Of a DNA stretch of 64,000 bases, positions 33,264-42,193 are shown piece after piece. The stretch is from positions 4,588,001-4,652,000 of the forward strand of contig NZ_CP033972.1 of assembly GCF_003855095.1 (NCBI RefSeq). Direction: 5' to 3'. The notes under the pieces are model-generated. The model was not told the DNA's origin. It saw only the letters and a program-made list of their open reading frames with translations, and searched no databases. Position 1 is the first letter of the stretch; each line of letters begins with the position of its first letter. The DNA comes from Gordonia insulae (lineage in GTDB: Bacteria; Actinomycetota; Actinomycetes; Mycobacteriales; Mycobacteriaceae). Made by a program: the position numbers and the translations under genes.

Positions 33264-34133
33264 ATGGCGTCGTTGACCGGTGAACCGGCAGGCGCCAACC
33301 TCCTCACCAGAGGGGTGCAGGGGATCGGCCGAGGACTCCTCGGCATCGCGATGGAGATCGGGCAGATTGTCGTCTTCGTCTGGAAGACCATCGTTCTGTT
33401 GCCCACCACGATCCGTCACTACCGCAAGCAGACGGCCAAGACGATGAACGACATGGCCTGGGGGAGCGGATCTCTCATCGTCGACGGCGGCGTGGTGAGT
33501 CTGATGTTCTTCCTGGGGGTCGCCGTCGGGGCGGTCGTGGCCATCCAGGCGTTCATGGCGTTCGACCTCCTCGGTTTCGGTGCGCTCACCGGCATCATCG
33601 GCTCGTTCGGCAACATCCGCGTCATCGCGCCCATCATCACCGGTATCGGATTCGCGGCGCAGGCGGGGTGTCGGATGACCGCGGAGATCGGGGCCATGCG
33701 GATCTCGGAGGAGATCGACGCCACCGAGTCGATGGGCCTTCGCGCCATCCCGTTCGTCGTCGGGACCCGCCTCGTCGGCGGAATGCTGGTGGTACTGCCC
33801 AGCTATCTGATGGCGCTGGTGGTCAGCTTCATCACCGGCGGTTTGATCATCAAACTGTTCCACGAGCAACCGAGTGGGACCTACGACCACTACTTCGCTC
33901 AGTTCGTCACGCTGCCCGACCTCATCGCCTCGGTGATCAAGGCGCTGGTGTTCTGTGCCGTGGTGACGATGATCCATTGCTACTACGGCTATTTCGCCAA
34001 CGGCGGGCCGGCGGGGGTCGGTTCGGCGTCGGGCCGTGCGATCCGCGCGAGCCTGGTGGCGATCGTCGTACTGAACTTCTTGATGACCGTCGCGATTTGG
34101 GGCCTGAACCCCGAGTTGCCCTTCAGAGGATGA
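33264..34133 (+). CDS. yrbEB: YrbE/MlaE-family permease B of Mce transporter
   Basis: A 289-residue partner permease. The coupling-loop signature is very clear (RMTAEIGAMRISEEIDATES), with hydrophobic segments VSLMFFLGVAVGAVVAIQAF, VGGMLVVLPSYLMALVVSFI and ALVFCAVVTMIHCYYGYFA. It begins 1 bp after yrbEA ends. The pair should form a heterodimer in the cytoplasmic membrane, with MceG below and the MceA-F tube above. Confidence 0.93.
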   Translation: MASLTGEPAGANLLTRGVQGIGRGLLGIAMEIGQIVVFVWKTIVLLPTTIRHYRKQTAKTMNDMAWGSGSLIVDGGVVSLMFFLGVAVGAVVAIQAFMAFDLLGFGALTGIIGSFGNIRVIAPIITGIGFAAQAGCRMTAEIGAMRISEEIDATESMGLRAIPFVVGTRLVGGMLVVLPSYLMALVVSFITGGLIIKLFHEQPSGTYDHYFAQFVTLPDLIASVIKALVFCAVVTMIHCYYGYFANGGPAGVGSASGRAIRASLVAIVVLNFLMTVAIWGLNPELPFRG

Positions 34134-34134
34134 C

Positions 34135-35220
34135 ATGGCCAGGCACACGAGCCAGGATTTCATCCGCGGGGATCTCCGCGGACAGTTACGCACACTTGGA
34201 GTGGTGGGCACAGCCAGTATCGCGGTGATTGTGCTCGTCGTCGCGGTCGCGTGGATCGTCTACCCCAAGGCGACAGAGCCCGAGGGCACCCGGGTCCAGT
34301 TGGTGATCCCGGCGCTCGGTCCGGGGGTCAAGGTGGGCTCCAAGGTCCTCCTCCGCGGAGCCGAGGTCGGCGAGGTGACCAGCGTATCCTCCCCTCGCGC
34401 AGGCGATGTCCAGGTGGACGTCGTTCTCCGGCCATCGGCGACCTCGGTGCTGAGCGACAGTCTCGATGTCGACTTCCGGCCCGAGAACTATTTCGGCATC
34501 ACCGCGGTCAACCTCATCGAGAAGTCCGGCGGAGCGCCCCTGCGCGACGGTCAGGTGCTGGCACGGGACTCGTCCCCCGACTACACGATGTCGACGATGC
34601 TCGAGCGAGGGTCGCTCGTCGTCGACGGCACCCTGACGAAGGACATGATCGCGAGTCTGGACAAGGCGATCCGGTACGCCAACGGACTCGCTCCCTTGAT
34701 CCGGTCGGGCATCATCGTCGCGGACACCGTCGCCAAGACCCAGCGGCAGATGCCCATCACGCTGATCCGCCGTATGAATGCGGTACTCGACGAGTTCCCG
34801 GCGTTCAACCGACAGGTCACCAGTGCGCTCTATGCGATCACGGAGAGTCCCTACAACAAGTTGCCGGACGGTAGCCGGGGGGTCGACGACGCGTTCCACA
34901 AGGAGACCGACGCAGCGCTCGAGATCGCGTCGAGCGACCTGTTCGGCAAGGCGGGTGCGCTGCTGGCGTCCCATGACAGCGAATTGACCCCTTTGACAAC
35001 ACTTCTGGAGAAGATGGCCGATCCACTGCCCGGCGTGATCGGCGGCGGGGTGACGATGGACAAGACGGTTGCGCTCATCGACGGTCTGGAGAGCGCGTTC
35101 GTCGGGACCAAGGATCAGCAGACCCTCCAGTTGCGTATCGTCCTCGACTCCATGCCCGCCGTCGCAGGTCCGTTGGCACAGATGGGCGTCACGCAACGCC
35201 TGCCGAGAAAGGGGAGGTGA
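34135..35220 (+). CDS. mceA: MceA protein
   Basis: A 361-residue Mce-family protein. One N-terminal membrane anchor (GTASIAVIVLVVAVAWIV) is followed by the MCE/MlaD beta-barrel domain (GVKVGSKVLLRGAEVGEVTS, ENYFGITAVNLIEKSGGAPL) and a long helical domain. Six such chains (A-F) are thought to assemble into a tube that crosses the periplasm and carries hydrophobic substrates. Order and spacing (1 bp after yrbEB; followed by mceB) are canonical. Confidence 0.92.
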   Translation: MARHTSQDFIRGDLRGQLRTLGVVGTASIAVIVLVVAVAWIVYPKATEPEGTRVQLVIPALGPGVKVGSKVLLRGAEVGEVTSVSSPRAGDVQVDVVLRPSATSVLSDSLDVDFRPENYFGITAVNLIEKSGGAPLRDGQVLARDSSPDYTMSTMLERGSLVVDGTLTKDMIASLDKAIRYANGLAPLIRSGIIVADTVAKTQRQMPITLIRRMNAVLDEFPAFNRQVTSALYAITESPYNKLPDGSRGVDDAFHKETDAALEIASSDLFGKAGALLASHDSELTPLTTLLEKMADPLPGVIGGGVTMDKTVALIDGLESAFVGTKDQQTLQLRIVLDSMPAVAGPLAQMGVTQRLPRKGR

Positions 35221-35222
35221 CC

Positions 35223-36230
35223 ATGTCGCACAGGACGCAGACGATCGTCTCCGCTGTGAAGGTGCTGGCGGTGGCAACCATCACCGTGCTGTTGTTCGTC
35301 CTCGTGATCAATGCCATGCGCAATCCCGTACAGGTCGAGACCAGCTCGTACTCAGCCGATTTCACCGACGCCTCCGGTCTGAACGTGAACGGGGACGTGC
35401 GGATGAAGGGCATGCGGATCGGAAAGGTGACTTCCGTCGAGCTGCGAGAGGTGGACGGCCGGCCGGTGGCCCATGTCGCCTTCACGATGGGTAGCGAGCA
35501 CCAGCTGACCGATACGACAGCGCTCGCCATCAAGTATCAGAACCTGACCGGTGTGCGCTACGTCGACGTGTCCGAGGGTGAGAATCCCGGGCGACCCGTG
35601 TCGTCGATCCCGGCGAGCAAGACGACGCCGTCGTTCGACATCACCGAACTGTTCAACGGTCTGCAGCCGGTCCTGTCCACGATGAACACGCAACAGGTGA
35701 ACGAGTTCAGCGAGAATGCCATCGCTCTGCTGCAAGGGGATGGATCAGGCCTCGGGCCGATGCTGGACAACGCGCAGAAACTCGCATCCTTCGCGGACGA
35801 TCGCCAACGGGTCATCGAGACGCTCGCCCGCAACATGGGACGGATCTCGGACTCGATGGGCGGTCGGTCGAAGTACGTGCTGCAGTTCCTCCATGCGGTG
35901 AATCTGCCGATCAGCAACGCGATGACGGTCCTCGACGAGTTCCCGAAGACCGCGACCTACGGACCGGCGTTGCTCGAGCCGATCGAGCGCATCCTGAAGT
36001 CCCTGGGAGTGAGTCCTGAGCTGGACGTCGACGTCTTGCTGACGTCGGTGTTCCACTCCATGACGGATGCACTGAACTCGTTCAAGCTCATGCCGAGCGC
36101 GCTGGCCGGGTTGCAGATCTCGAACTCGGGGCGGTCGACGTCGACCGGATGCAGCAAGGGTCGCGCACAACTGCCGACTGACGTCCAGGTCCTACTGAAC
36201 GGGAGCGGGGTCGTGCTGTGCGCGAAGTGA
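35223..36230 (+). CDS. mceB: MceB protein
   Basis: A 335-residue Mce-family protein with anchor VKVLAVATITVLLFVLVINA and MCE domain DASGLNVNGDVRMKGMRIGK followed by IKYQNLTGVRYVDVSEG. The helical part ends with two cysteines (TGCSKGRAQ, VVLCAK), as in many MceB proteins. The ATG at 35223 has AGGGGAGG at proper distance; GTG 35217 would overlap mceA. Confidence 0.92.
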   Translation: MSHRTQTIVSAVKVLAVATITVLLFVLVINAMRNPVQVETSSYSADFTDASGLNVNGDVRMKGMRIGKVTSVELREVDGRPVAHVAFTMGSEHQLTDTTALAIKYQNLTGVRYVDVSEGENPGRPVSSIPASKTTPSFDITELFNGLQPVLSTMNTQQVNEFSENAIALLQGDGSGLGPMLDNAQKLASFADDRQRVIETLARNMGRISDSMGGRSKYVLQFLHAVNLPISNAMTVLDEFPKTATYGPALLEPIERILKSLGVSPELDVDVLLTSVFHSMTDALNSFKLMPSALAGLQISNSGRSTSTGCSKGRAQLPTDVQVLLNGSGVVLCAK

Positions 36231-37222
36231 GACAACGCAGATTCGGCGACCGGGTCAAGAACGCATGGTCCAGCGACGCCCTGTTGGGTGTCGGGGTCAT
36301 CGTCGTCGTGGTCGCCATCCTGGCCACGTTGGGAATCTTCTACCTGCGGCCGGCGAACCAGAAGACCATCGCGTTCGAGACGACCGATGCCTCCGCCATC
36401 ACCACCGGCCAAGACGTCCGAGTGGCAGGCATCAGCGTCGGCAAGGTGTCCGACGTGACCCTCGAACCGAACCGGGTCAAGGTGTCCATGCGGGTCGACG
36501 AGTCGACCGCAGTCGGCGATCAGTCACGCGTCGAGGTGCGGATGCTGACCCCTGTCGGCGGATACGCGATCACCCTGATCCCCATGGGGACACAGGCATC
36601 CGCAGGAGTGATCCCCGCCGACCGTGTCGCCGTGCCGTACTCGATCGGTGACGTCCTGCAGAGTGCGCCGACGGTCACCGATCAAGTCGACGCCACCGAC
36701 GTCAACGCGAATCTCGAACAGGTGGCGAGCGCACTGCAATCAAACTCCACATCACTGCGGTCGATCGTCGAGGGGATGAACGCCGTCACGGGAGTCTTCG
36801 ACCGACAACGAGCCCAGATGCACCGGGTTGCCGCGCTTGCGAGCGAATACCTGCAGAACTTCAATGCCAACCGGGAGTTCGTGTTCGACCTCATCCGGAA
36901 GATCGACATCGTGGTGACGACGTACAACAACAACGCGGCGGGCTTCAATTACACCTATTACCTGCTGGGCATGATCCTCAGTCGGGTGATGCCGTTCGAG
37001 AAGTTCTACCTCAAGCACAGCGATCTCGTGCGCACGAACATCTATGCGATCCGTGATGCGATCACCGAGATGCAGAAGCACATGGGACCTGCGTTGGACA
37101 ATCTCCTGGCGATGCGTGATCAGCTCGCGAAGTGGTTGACGCCGAACGGTATCCGTGAGATCGGTGGCGGCACGATCCTCGCCTCGGACGTCTGCGTGCC
37201 GATTCCCGGACGGAGGTGCTGA
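36218..37222 (+). CDS. mceC: MceC protein
   Basis: A 334-residue Mce-family protein: anchor LLGVGVIVVVVAILATLGIF, MCE domain ASAITTGQDVRVAGISVGKV with VEVRMLTPVGGYAITLIPMG, then an extended helical region (LRSIVEGMNAVTGVFDRQRA). It overlaps mceB by 13 bp from GTG 36218; GTG 36227 would give a GTGA coupling and is an equally good start. Confidence 0.9.
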   Translation: MREVRQRRFGDRVKNAWSSDALLGVGVIVVVVAILATLGIFYLRPANQKTIAFETTDASAITTGQDVRVAGISVGKVSDVTLEPNRVKVSMRVDESTAVGDQSRVEVRMLTPVGGYAITLIPMGTQASAGVIPADRVAVPYSIGDVLQSAPTVTDQVDATDVNANLEQVASALQSNSTSLRSIVEGMNAVTGVFDRQRAQMHRVAALASEYLQNFNANREFVFDLIRKIDIVVTTYNNNAAGFNYTYYLLGMILSRVMPFEKFYLKHSDLVRTNIYAIRDAITEMQKHMGPALDNLLAMRDQLAKWLTPNGIREIGGGTILASDVCVPIPGRRC

Positions 37223-37223
37223 G

Positions 37224-38312
37224 ATGGGAACACACAAAATGAGCAGGCGGTCGCTTGCCGCGATCGGTGCAGTCGTGGTCGTCGCGATCGGTGCGACCCT
37301 GGGCCTCGGGATCAGCAGGGCCGCCGACCGCACCGGTGGAGCGGGTACCGGAGGAGACGGTTTCTGTGCCGAGATGACCGATGCCATCGGGCTCTACGTG
37401 GGCAACCCGGTCACCCAGATGGGCATGCCGGTCGGTGAGGTCACCGGCATACGATCCGCCGGGGACCACGTCCAGGTCACCTTCGATCTGCGGTCGGGCC
37501 GGGACTACCCGGCCGACGTGCAGGCGGTGACCCGATCCAAATCGCTCCTCGCGGACCGAACCCTGGAACTCGTCGGAAACTATTCCGGCGGAACGACTCT
37601 GAGATCCGGAGAGTGTATCGCGGGGTCGCGAACACACACTCCGAAGAGCATTTCCGAGATCACCGGCTCCGCATCCGATTTCATCAAGAACCTGACCAAA
37701 TCGGGTACCGATGACGTCGGAGGCACGATCAACGGACTCGACAAGGCTCTCGCGGGTACCGCACCGGACGCGGAGAACGTGTTCCGCCACGCGGCGGCCG
37801 CATCGAAGAACCCGGATCAGTTCATCGCCGACATCGGCGCCTCGATCGCGAACATGGCTCCGCTCACCGACAACGCATTACGTCAGTGGCCGCAGATCAT
37901 GTCGATCCTGAACCAGATGCCGGACGTGGCGAGCCTGGGAACAGAGTTGTTCGCGTCCGTCTCCAAGTTCGACCGCGGGGTCGGCTGGACGGTGGCGACC
38001 ATCTATGACATCCAGCGCAACTACGGCTCGATCCTGTGGCCATTGATGCACGGGCCGGTGACCGACCTGATCACCTTGGCGGCCGCACGCGCACCGGATC
38101 TTCAGAAGTTGTACGGAATGGTGCCGTCCATCGCCACTGCCCTGCGGCAGCAGGAGAATGCTGCTGGCGGACTCTCCTTGCCCTACAAGGCACCTGGGGT
38201 CTCGGTCTCGGCAGCTCAATGCCGCGCGCTCGGTGCGGCGTGCTCGGCCGAGGGCCGTACAGGCTCGGTGAACCTCCTGAACCTCATCCTGCAGAAGGCG
38301 GCGACACGGTGA
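37224..38312 (+). CDS. mceD: MceD protein
   Basis: A 362-residue Mce-family protein with anchor LAAIGAVVVVAIGATLGLGI and MCE-domain features FCAEMTDAIGLYVGNPVTQM and VTRSKSLLADRTLELVGNYS. The tail includes CRALGAACSAEG. It starts 1 bp after mceC and overlaps the GTG start of mceE by 4 bp. The longer frame from 37155 is a shadow of the mceC end. Confidence 0.9.
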   Translation: MGTHKMSRRSLAAIGAVVVVAIGATLGLGISRAADRTGGAGTGGDGFCAEMTDAIGLYVGNPVTQMGMPVGEVTGIRSAGDHVQVTFDLRSGRDYPADVQAVTRSKSLLADRTLELVGNYSGGTTLRSGECIAGSRTHTPKSISEITGSASDFIKNLTKSGTDDVGGTINGLDKALAGTAPDAENVFRHAAAASKNPDQFIADIGASIANMAPLTDNALRQWPQIMSILNQMPDVASLGTELFASVSKFDRGVGWTVATIYDIQRNYGSILWPLMHGPVTDLITLAAARAPDLQKLYGMVPSIATALRQQENAAGGLSLPYKAPGVSVSAAQCRALGAACSAEGRTGSVNLLNLILQKAATR

Positions 38313-39334
38313 CGATCCTGGGAGCGACCTCCATGCGAACGACTTTGCGTACGTGGCTCTGTCTGTTGGCACTTCTACCCGTTCTGCTGGTCAGCGGATG
38401 TGCCTTCGGCCCCAACGACCTTCCCTCGGTGCGGGCGGGCGTCAGCCAGGATTTCGACGTCACACTGCAGTTCGACAGCGTCCTGAATCTCCCGGCGGGC
38501 GCGGACGCGATGATGAATGGACTTCGGGTGGGGCAGGTCCGGTCGACCGCGGTCACCGATGACGGTGTCGATGTGAAAGTGGGACTTACGCAGGATGCCC
38601 GCGTGCCCGCCGATACGACGGCGATCATCCGGCAGAACACGCTACTCGGTGACACCTATCTCGCCCTGACGCCGGAGGCGCGTGACACCGGTCAATCCGG
38701 GTACCTGGCCGAAGGAAGTGTGGTACCGAAGTCGCGCACGACGTCACCGCCGCAATTGGAGGACACGATCGCCGTACTCGCATACTTCGTCAACGGCGGC
38801 AGCATCCAGAAGGTCCAGGACACGATGGCGACCCTGAACAAGACGTTGCCCCAGTTGAAGGACGTCCGGAAGATGGCGTCGACTGTGTCCGCCGACCTCG
38901 ACGACCTGGCGGACAGTACCTCCGAGATCGACCGCCTGCTCGTCGGCTTGGATCGAACGTCCACCTCGTTCACCGATCGGAAGGATCAGATCGCTGCGGT
39001 GTTCGGTGAACAGGGCGCGGATTTCTGGACTCGTGTCTCCAAGTCGGTTGTCGGACACATCAGTACGTTGCTCCCGTCGGTGGGTTCGATCTTCGTCGGC
39101 GGACTGTGGCTGATCCCGATGCTCACCTCGGTCGCCGAGACCACCGAGGCGGGCCGCGGGATGTGGGACAAGGGCCCGGCGACGGCAGCCCGGCTGTCCG
39201 ACTTCCTACGAACAACGATCCTGCCGTTCGCGGAGAAGCCGTCGGTCAATGTCACGTCGGTCCAGAATCGGGACGGCGATCAACTCGTCGGCGACGCCAC
39301 CACGGTCCTGCGGATGCTTGGGGCGGTTCGATGA
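38309..39334 (+). CDS. mceE: MceE lipoprotein
   Basis: A 341-residue Mce-family lipoprotein. The lipobox is LVSGC after the hydrophobic segment LCLLALLPVLL, as expected for the MceE (LprK-type) subunit, so it is membrane-anchored through lipidated Cys. The MCE domain follows (NLPAGADAMMNGLRVGQVRS, RQNTLLGDTYLALTPEARDT). GTG 38309 couples it to mceD; ATG 38333 (MRTTLRTW) gives a more typical signal peptide. Confidence 0.91.
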   Translation: MTILGATSMRTTLRTWLCLLALLPVLLVSGCAFGPNDLPSVRAGVSQDFDVTLQFDSVLNLPAGADAMMNGLRVGQVRSTAVTDDGVDVKVGLTQDARVPADTTAIIRQNTLLGDTYLALTPEARDTGQSGYLAEGSVVPKSRTTSPPQLEDTIAVLAYFVNGGSIQKVQDTMATLNKTLPQLKDVRKMASTVSADLDDLADSTSEIDRLLVGLDRTSTSFTDRKDQIAAVFGEQGADFWTRVSKSVVGHISTLLPSVGSIFVGGLWLIPMLTSVAETTEAGRGMWDKGPATAARLSDFLRTTILPFAEKPSVNVTSVQNRDGDQLVGDATTVLRMLGAVR

Positions 39335-40287
39335 TCACCAAGACCAGAGTCTCCGTGCTCGCCATGCTCGTCCTCGCCGCAGTGTCGGTCGCCTACATCA
39401 TGAATGTCGGTCTGCACGTGCGTACCCCGAGTGAGCGGTCCGCGTCGTTGGTGGTCCCCGACACGAACGGGATCATGACCGGGTCCCGGGTGTTGTTGCG
39501 CGGCATCGAGATAGGTCACGTCGTCGGTATCGACCAGACCGCGACAGGCGTGAAGTTGACCCTGAATTACGACCAGGCTCAGCAGATCCCGGTCGACAGC
39601 AGGTTCCGCGTGGACAACCTCTCCGCCCTCGGCGAGGCCTACGTGGCGGTTCTGCCCGAGACGGCTGCGGGTCCCTACCTGGCGGAGAATGCCACGATCG
39701 ATACGGATCGTGTCTCCGTCCCGACCACGTTCAAGGAACTGTCCGAGCAGCTCACAGTCCTCCTGCAGCAGACCGATTCGGACGCGGTCCGGCGGATCTT
39801 CGGCACGGTGGACGAGGGTCTCCCCGACGGGGTCGATGTGCTCGGTACCCTGAACCGGGCCGGCGGACTGCTGTCCGGTGAGCTGACGCAGCAGTCGGAC
39901 TCGTTCATCACGTTGCTCAGCACGATGCAGCCACTGCTGATGAGATCGGCCCCCATCCCTGCCCTGATGCGGGAGACCTCGCCGAGAATGCTGGGCTTCG
40001 GTACGGGTTTCGAGGAGCTGCTGGCCTCCGTCCGGGACGCCACGGTGACCGGACCGCTGCTTGCCGGTATCCGCGACGGCGGTAGTCCGCTGTTCACCGA
40101 GCTGCAGAAGTTCCTCGACGAGAACTCGGCACACCTCAACGTGATCGGGGTCAATCTTCTGCCTGCCGCCCAGGCGGGGGCTGCATCGCTCCGCACCGTC
40201 GACGTGGGCGCCGTCCTCGATCGCGCACTCGCCGCGACCACACCGAGAGGTGCCCTCACCGTGCGGGTCCCGGCGGGAGGTCGTTGA
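39331..40287 (+). CDS. mceF: MceF protein
   Basis: A 318-residue Mce-family protein: anchor VSVLAMLVLAAVSVAYIMNV, MCE domain TNGIMTGSRVLLRGIEIGHV and RVDNLSALGEAYVAVLPETA, and a helical domain without the long proline-rich tail some MceF proteins have. It overlaps mceE by 4 bp (ATGA) and completes the six-gene mce set. Confidence 0.91.
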   Translation: MITKTRVSVLAMLVLAAVSVAYIMNVGLHVRTPSERSASLVVPDTNGIMTGSRVLLRGIEIGHVVGIDQTATGVKLTLNYDQAQQIPVDSRFRVDNLSALGEAYVAVLPETAAGPYLAENATIDTDRVSVPTTFKELSEQLTVLLQQTDSDAVRRIFGTVDEGLPDGVDVLGTLNRAGGLLSGELTQQSDSFITLLSTMQPLLMRSAPIPALMRETSPRMLGFGTGFEELLASVRDATVTGPLLAGIRDGGSPLFTELQKFLDENSAHLNVIGVNLLPAAQAGAASLRTVDVGAVLDRALAATTPRGALTVRVPAGGR

Positions 40288-41054
40288 TGGTCGACCGCAC
40301 CGACGAGAGCGACTCAGGAACCGAGAACGACCCAGACACCGGACAAGGTGAACAACACCGGAAGGAGGCCGACGCCATGTCGACCACGACCACCGAGACC
40401 ACGACCGAGAAGACAGCCGCAACAACCGAAGACGTCAACCCGGAATCCGACAAGGCCCCGGAATCGACCGACTCCGGAGCCGCGGCGAGCGAGCCGTCCA
40501 CTGGCGGATCGAGCCGTTGGACCAACAGATCGTTCTCGACTCGGTCGATTCTCGTCACACTGGCCGTCGTCGCGGCCATCGCCGTCATCGCAGTACTGAG
40601 CTGGCAGCTCGTCGCGGCACGCTCCGAGGTGGATGATCTGAACGCGGCGAGTGCCGATCGGACGAAAGCCGAGCAGGTGGCGCTGGACTACGCCACCGGC
40701 GCAGCACAGATGAGCTTCGAGAACCCGGACGACTGGCGATCGCGGCTGACCAAGGGGACCACGCCGGAACTCGGCGATCGGCTCGACAAGGCGTCGACGT
40801 CGATGGAACAACTCATCAAGCCGCTCCAGTGGAGTTCGACCGCGCAGCCCATCTCGGCGAAGGTCGAGTCGGAGTCCGGTGGTGTCTACCAGGTTCAGGC
40901 GTTCGTCAACGTGTTCACCAAGAACGCGCAGGCGCCGGACGGCATCGAGTCCACTGCGACCTACAAGATGACCATCGACAAGAACAACGACTGGGTCATC
41001 ACCGACATCAGCGGGATCGGGTCGAACCTCGGGGGCCAGGCGGCACCGAAGTGA
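40287..41054 (+). CDS. Mce-associated membrane protein
   Basis: A 255-residue protein. The first 90 residues are Thr/Glu-rich and disordered, followed by one membrane segment (SILVTLAVVAAIAVIAVLSW) and an extracytoplasmic NTF2-like domain (ADRTKAEQVALDYATGAAQM, IESTATYKMTIDKNNDWVI). This layout is typical of Mas proteins downstream of mce operons, which stabilise the transporter. ATG 40287 overlaps the mceF stop by 1 bp. Confidence 0.85.
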   Translation: MVDRTDESDSGTENDPDTGQGEQHRKEADAMSTTTTETTTEKTAATTEDVNPESDKAPESTDSGAAASEPSTGGSSRWTNRSFSTRSILVTLAVVAAIAVIAVLSWQLVAARSEVDDLNAASADRTKAEQVALDYATGAAQMSFENPDDWRSRLTKGTTPELGDRLDKASTSMEQLIKPLQWSSTAQPISAKVESESGGVYQVQAFVNVFTKNAQAPDGIESTATYKMTIDKNNDWVITDISGIGSNLGGQAAPK

Positions 41055-41104
41055 TGCGCCGTCGGATGCAGGTGACGCCGTCCGGATCGACCAGGGAGTG
41101 AGTG

Positions 41105-42193
41105 ATGGGTGTTGAGGTCAGTGTTTCGGGTCTGACGAAATCGTTTGGTTCGCAGAATATTTGGCGAGATGTCTCGCTGACGTTGCCGACGGGTGAGGTG
41201 TCGGCGTTGTTGGGGCCGTCGGGTACGGGTAAGTCGGTGTTCTTGAAGACGCTGATCGGGTTGCTGCATCCCGAGCAGGGGTCGGTGATCGTCGACGGTA
41301 CCGACATCACGCAGTGTTCGGCCAAGGAGCTCTACGAGATCCGCAAGTTGTTCGGGGTGTTGTTCCAGGACGGTGCGTTGTTCGGGTCGATGAGCCTGTT
41401 CGACAACATCGCGTTCCCGCTTCGTGAGCACACGAAGAAGAAGGAAGACGAAGTCCGCGACATCGTGATGGAGAAGATCGACCTCGTCGGTCTGACCGGT
41501 GCCGAGGACAAACTCCCGGGTGAGATCTCCGGTGGTATGCGCAAGCGTGCCGGGCTGGCGCGTGCGCTGGTGCTGGATCCGCAGATCATCCTGTGCGACG
41601 AGCCGGACTCGGGTCTCGATCCCGTCCGTACCGCCTACATCTCGCAGTTGCTGATCGACATCAACGCGCAGATCGATGCGACGGTGTTGGTGGTGACGCA
41701 CAACATCAACATCGCCCGCACCATCCCGGACAACATCGGCATGCTCTTCCGCAAGGAACTCGTCATGTTCGGTCCGCGGGAGGTGCTGTTGACCTCGGAG
41801 CAGCCGGTGGTCAAGCAGTTCCTCTCCGGTGACCGGTTCGGTCCCATCGGTATGTCGGAGGAGAAAGACTCTGCGGTGGCCGCGCAGGAGGAGGCGATGG
41901 CGGCAGCGGGTATCTCCGGTGGTGGTACCAAGGATGATTTCACCGAGATCATCCCGCAGGTGCAGCCGAACCCGGGCATGCCCGAACGCAAGGCCATTGC
42001 CAGGCATCGGCAGCGAGTGCTCGAGTTGCTCCCGACGCTACCGCCCGACGCCCAGGAAGCGGTCCGCCGAGGCATGGCCGAAGAGGACGAGATCCGTGCC
42101 GAGAACCGGGCACGAGATCATTCGGGTCTCGTGCCGGACGACGCACCTACCGCGCCGCTGCGTGTGGTGGGCGGACGGACCCAGTCGGTCTAG
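41105..42193 (+). CDS. mceG: MceG/MlaF-type ABC ATPase
   Basis: A 362-residue ATPase energising the Mce importer. Walker A GPSGTGKSVFLKTL, Q-loop VLFQDGALFGSM, signature ISGGMRKRAGLARAL, Walker B IILCDEPDSGLDP and switch His in VVTHNINIA are all intact. A C-terminal extension of about 100 residues after FGPIGMSEEK is typical of actinobacterial Mkl. MceG is often encoded away from mce operons, so the linkage here is useful. Its opening codons use more T-ending codons than its neighbours. The stop overlaps the convergent lipase stop. Confidence 0.93.
   Translation: MGVEVSVSGLTKSFGSQNIWRDVSLTLPTGEVSALLGPSGTGKSVFLKTLIGLLHPEQGSVIVDGTDITQCSAKELYEIRKLFGVLFQDGALFGSMSLFDNIAFPLREHTKKKEDEVRDIVMEKIDLVGLTGAEDKLPGEISGGMRKRAGLARALVLDPQIILCDEPDSGLDPVRTAYISQLLIDINAQIDATVLVVTHNINIARTIPDNIGMLFRKELVMFGPREVLLTSEQPVVKQFLSGDRFGPIGMSEEKDSAVAAQEEAMAAAGISGGGTKDDFTEIIPQVQPNPGMPERKAIARHRQRVLELLPTLPPDAQEAVRRGMAEEDEIRAENRARDHSGLVPDDAPTAPLRVVGGRTQSV

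Noticed and set aside
32218..33276. 352-codon open frame over the mce promoter and yrbEA
   Set aside because: It is a frame-shifted shadow of yrbEA, Arg-rich and without membrane segments, and it begins inside the predicted promoter.
32402..42193. Identification of the mce operon as mce4 with cholesterol as substrate
   Set aside because: Gene order is common to all mce operons. No kstR, kshA, kstD or hsa gene is in the window, and sequence alone does not separate the mce classes.
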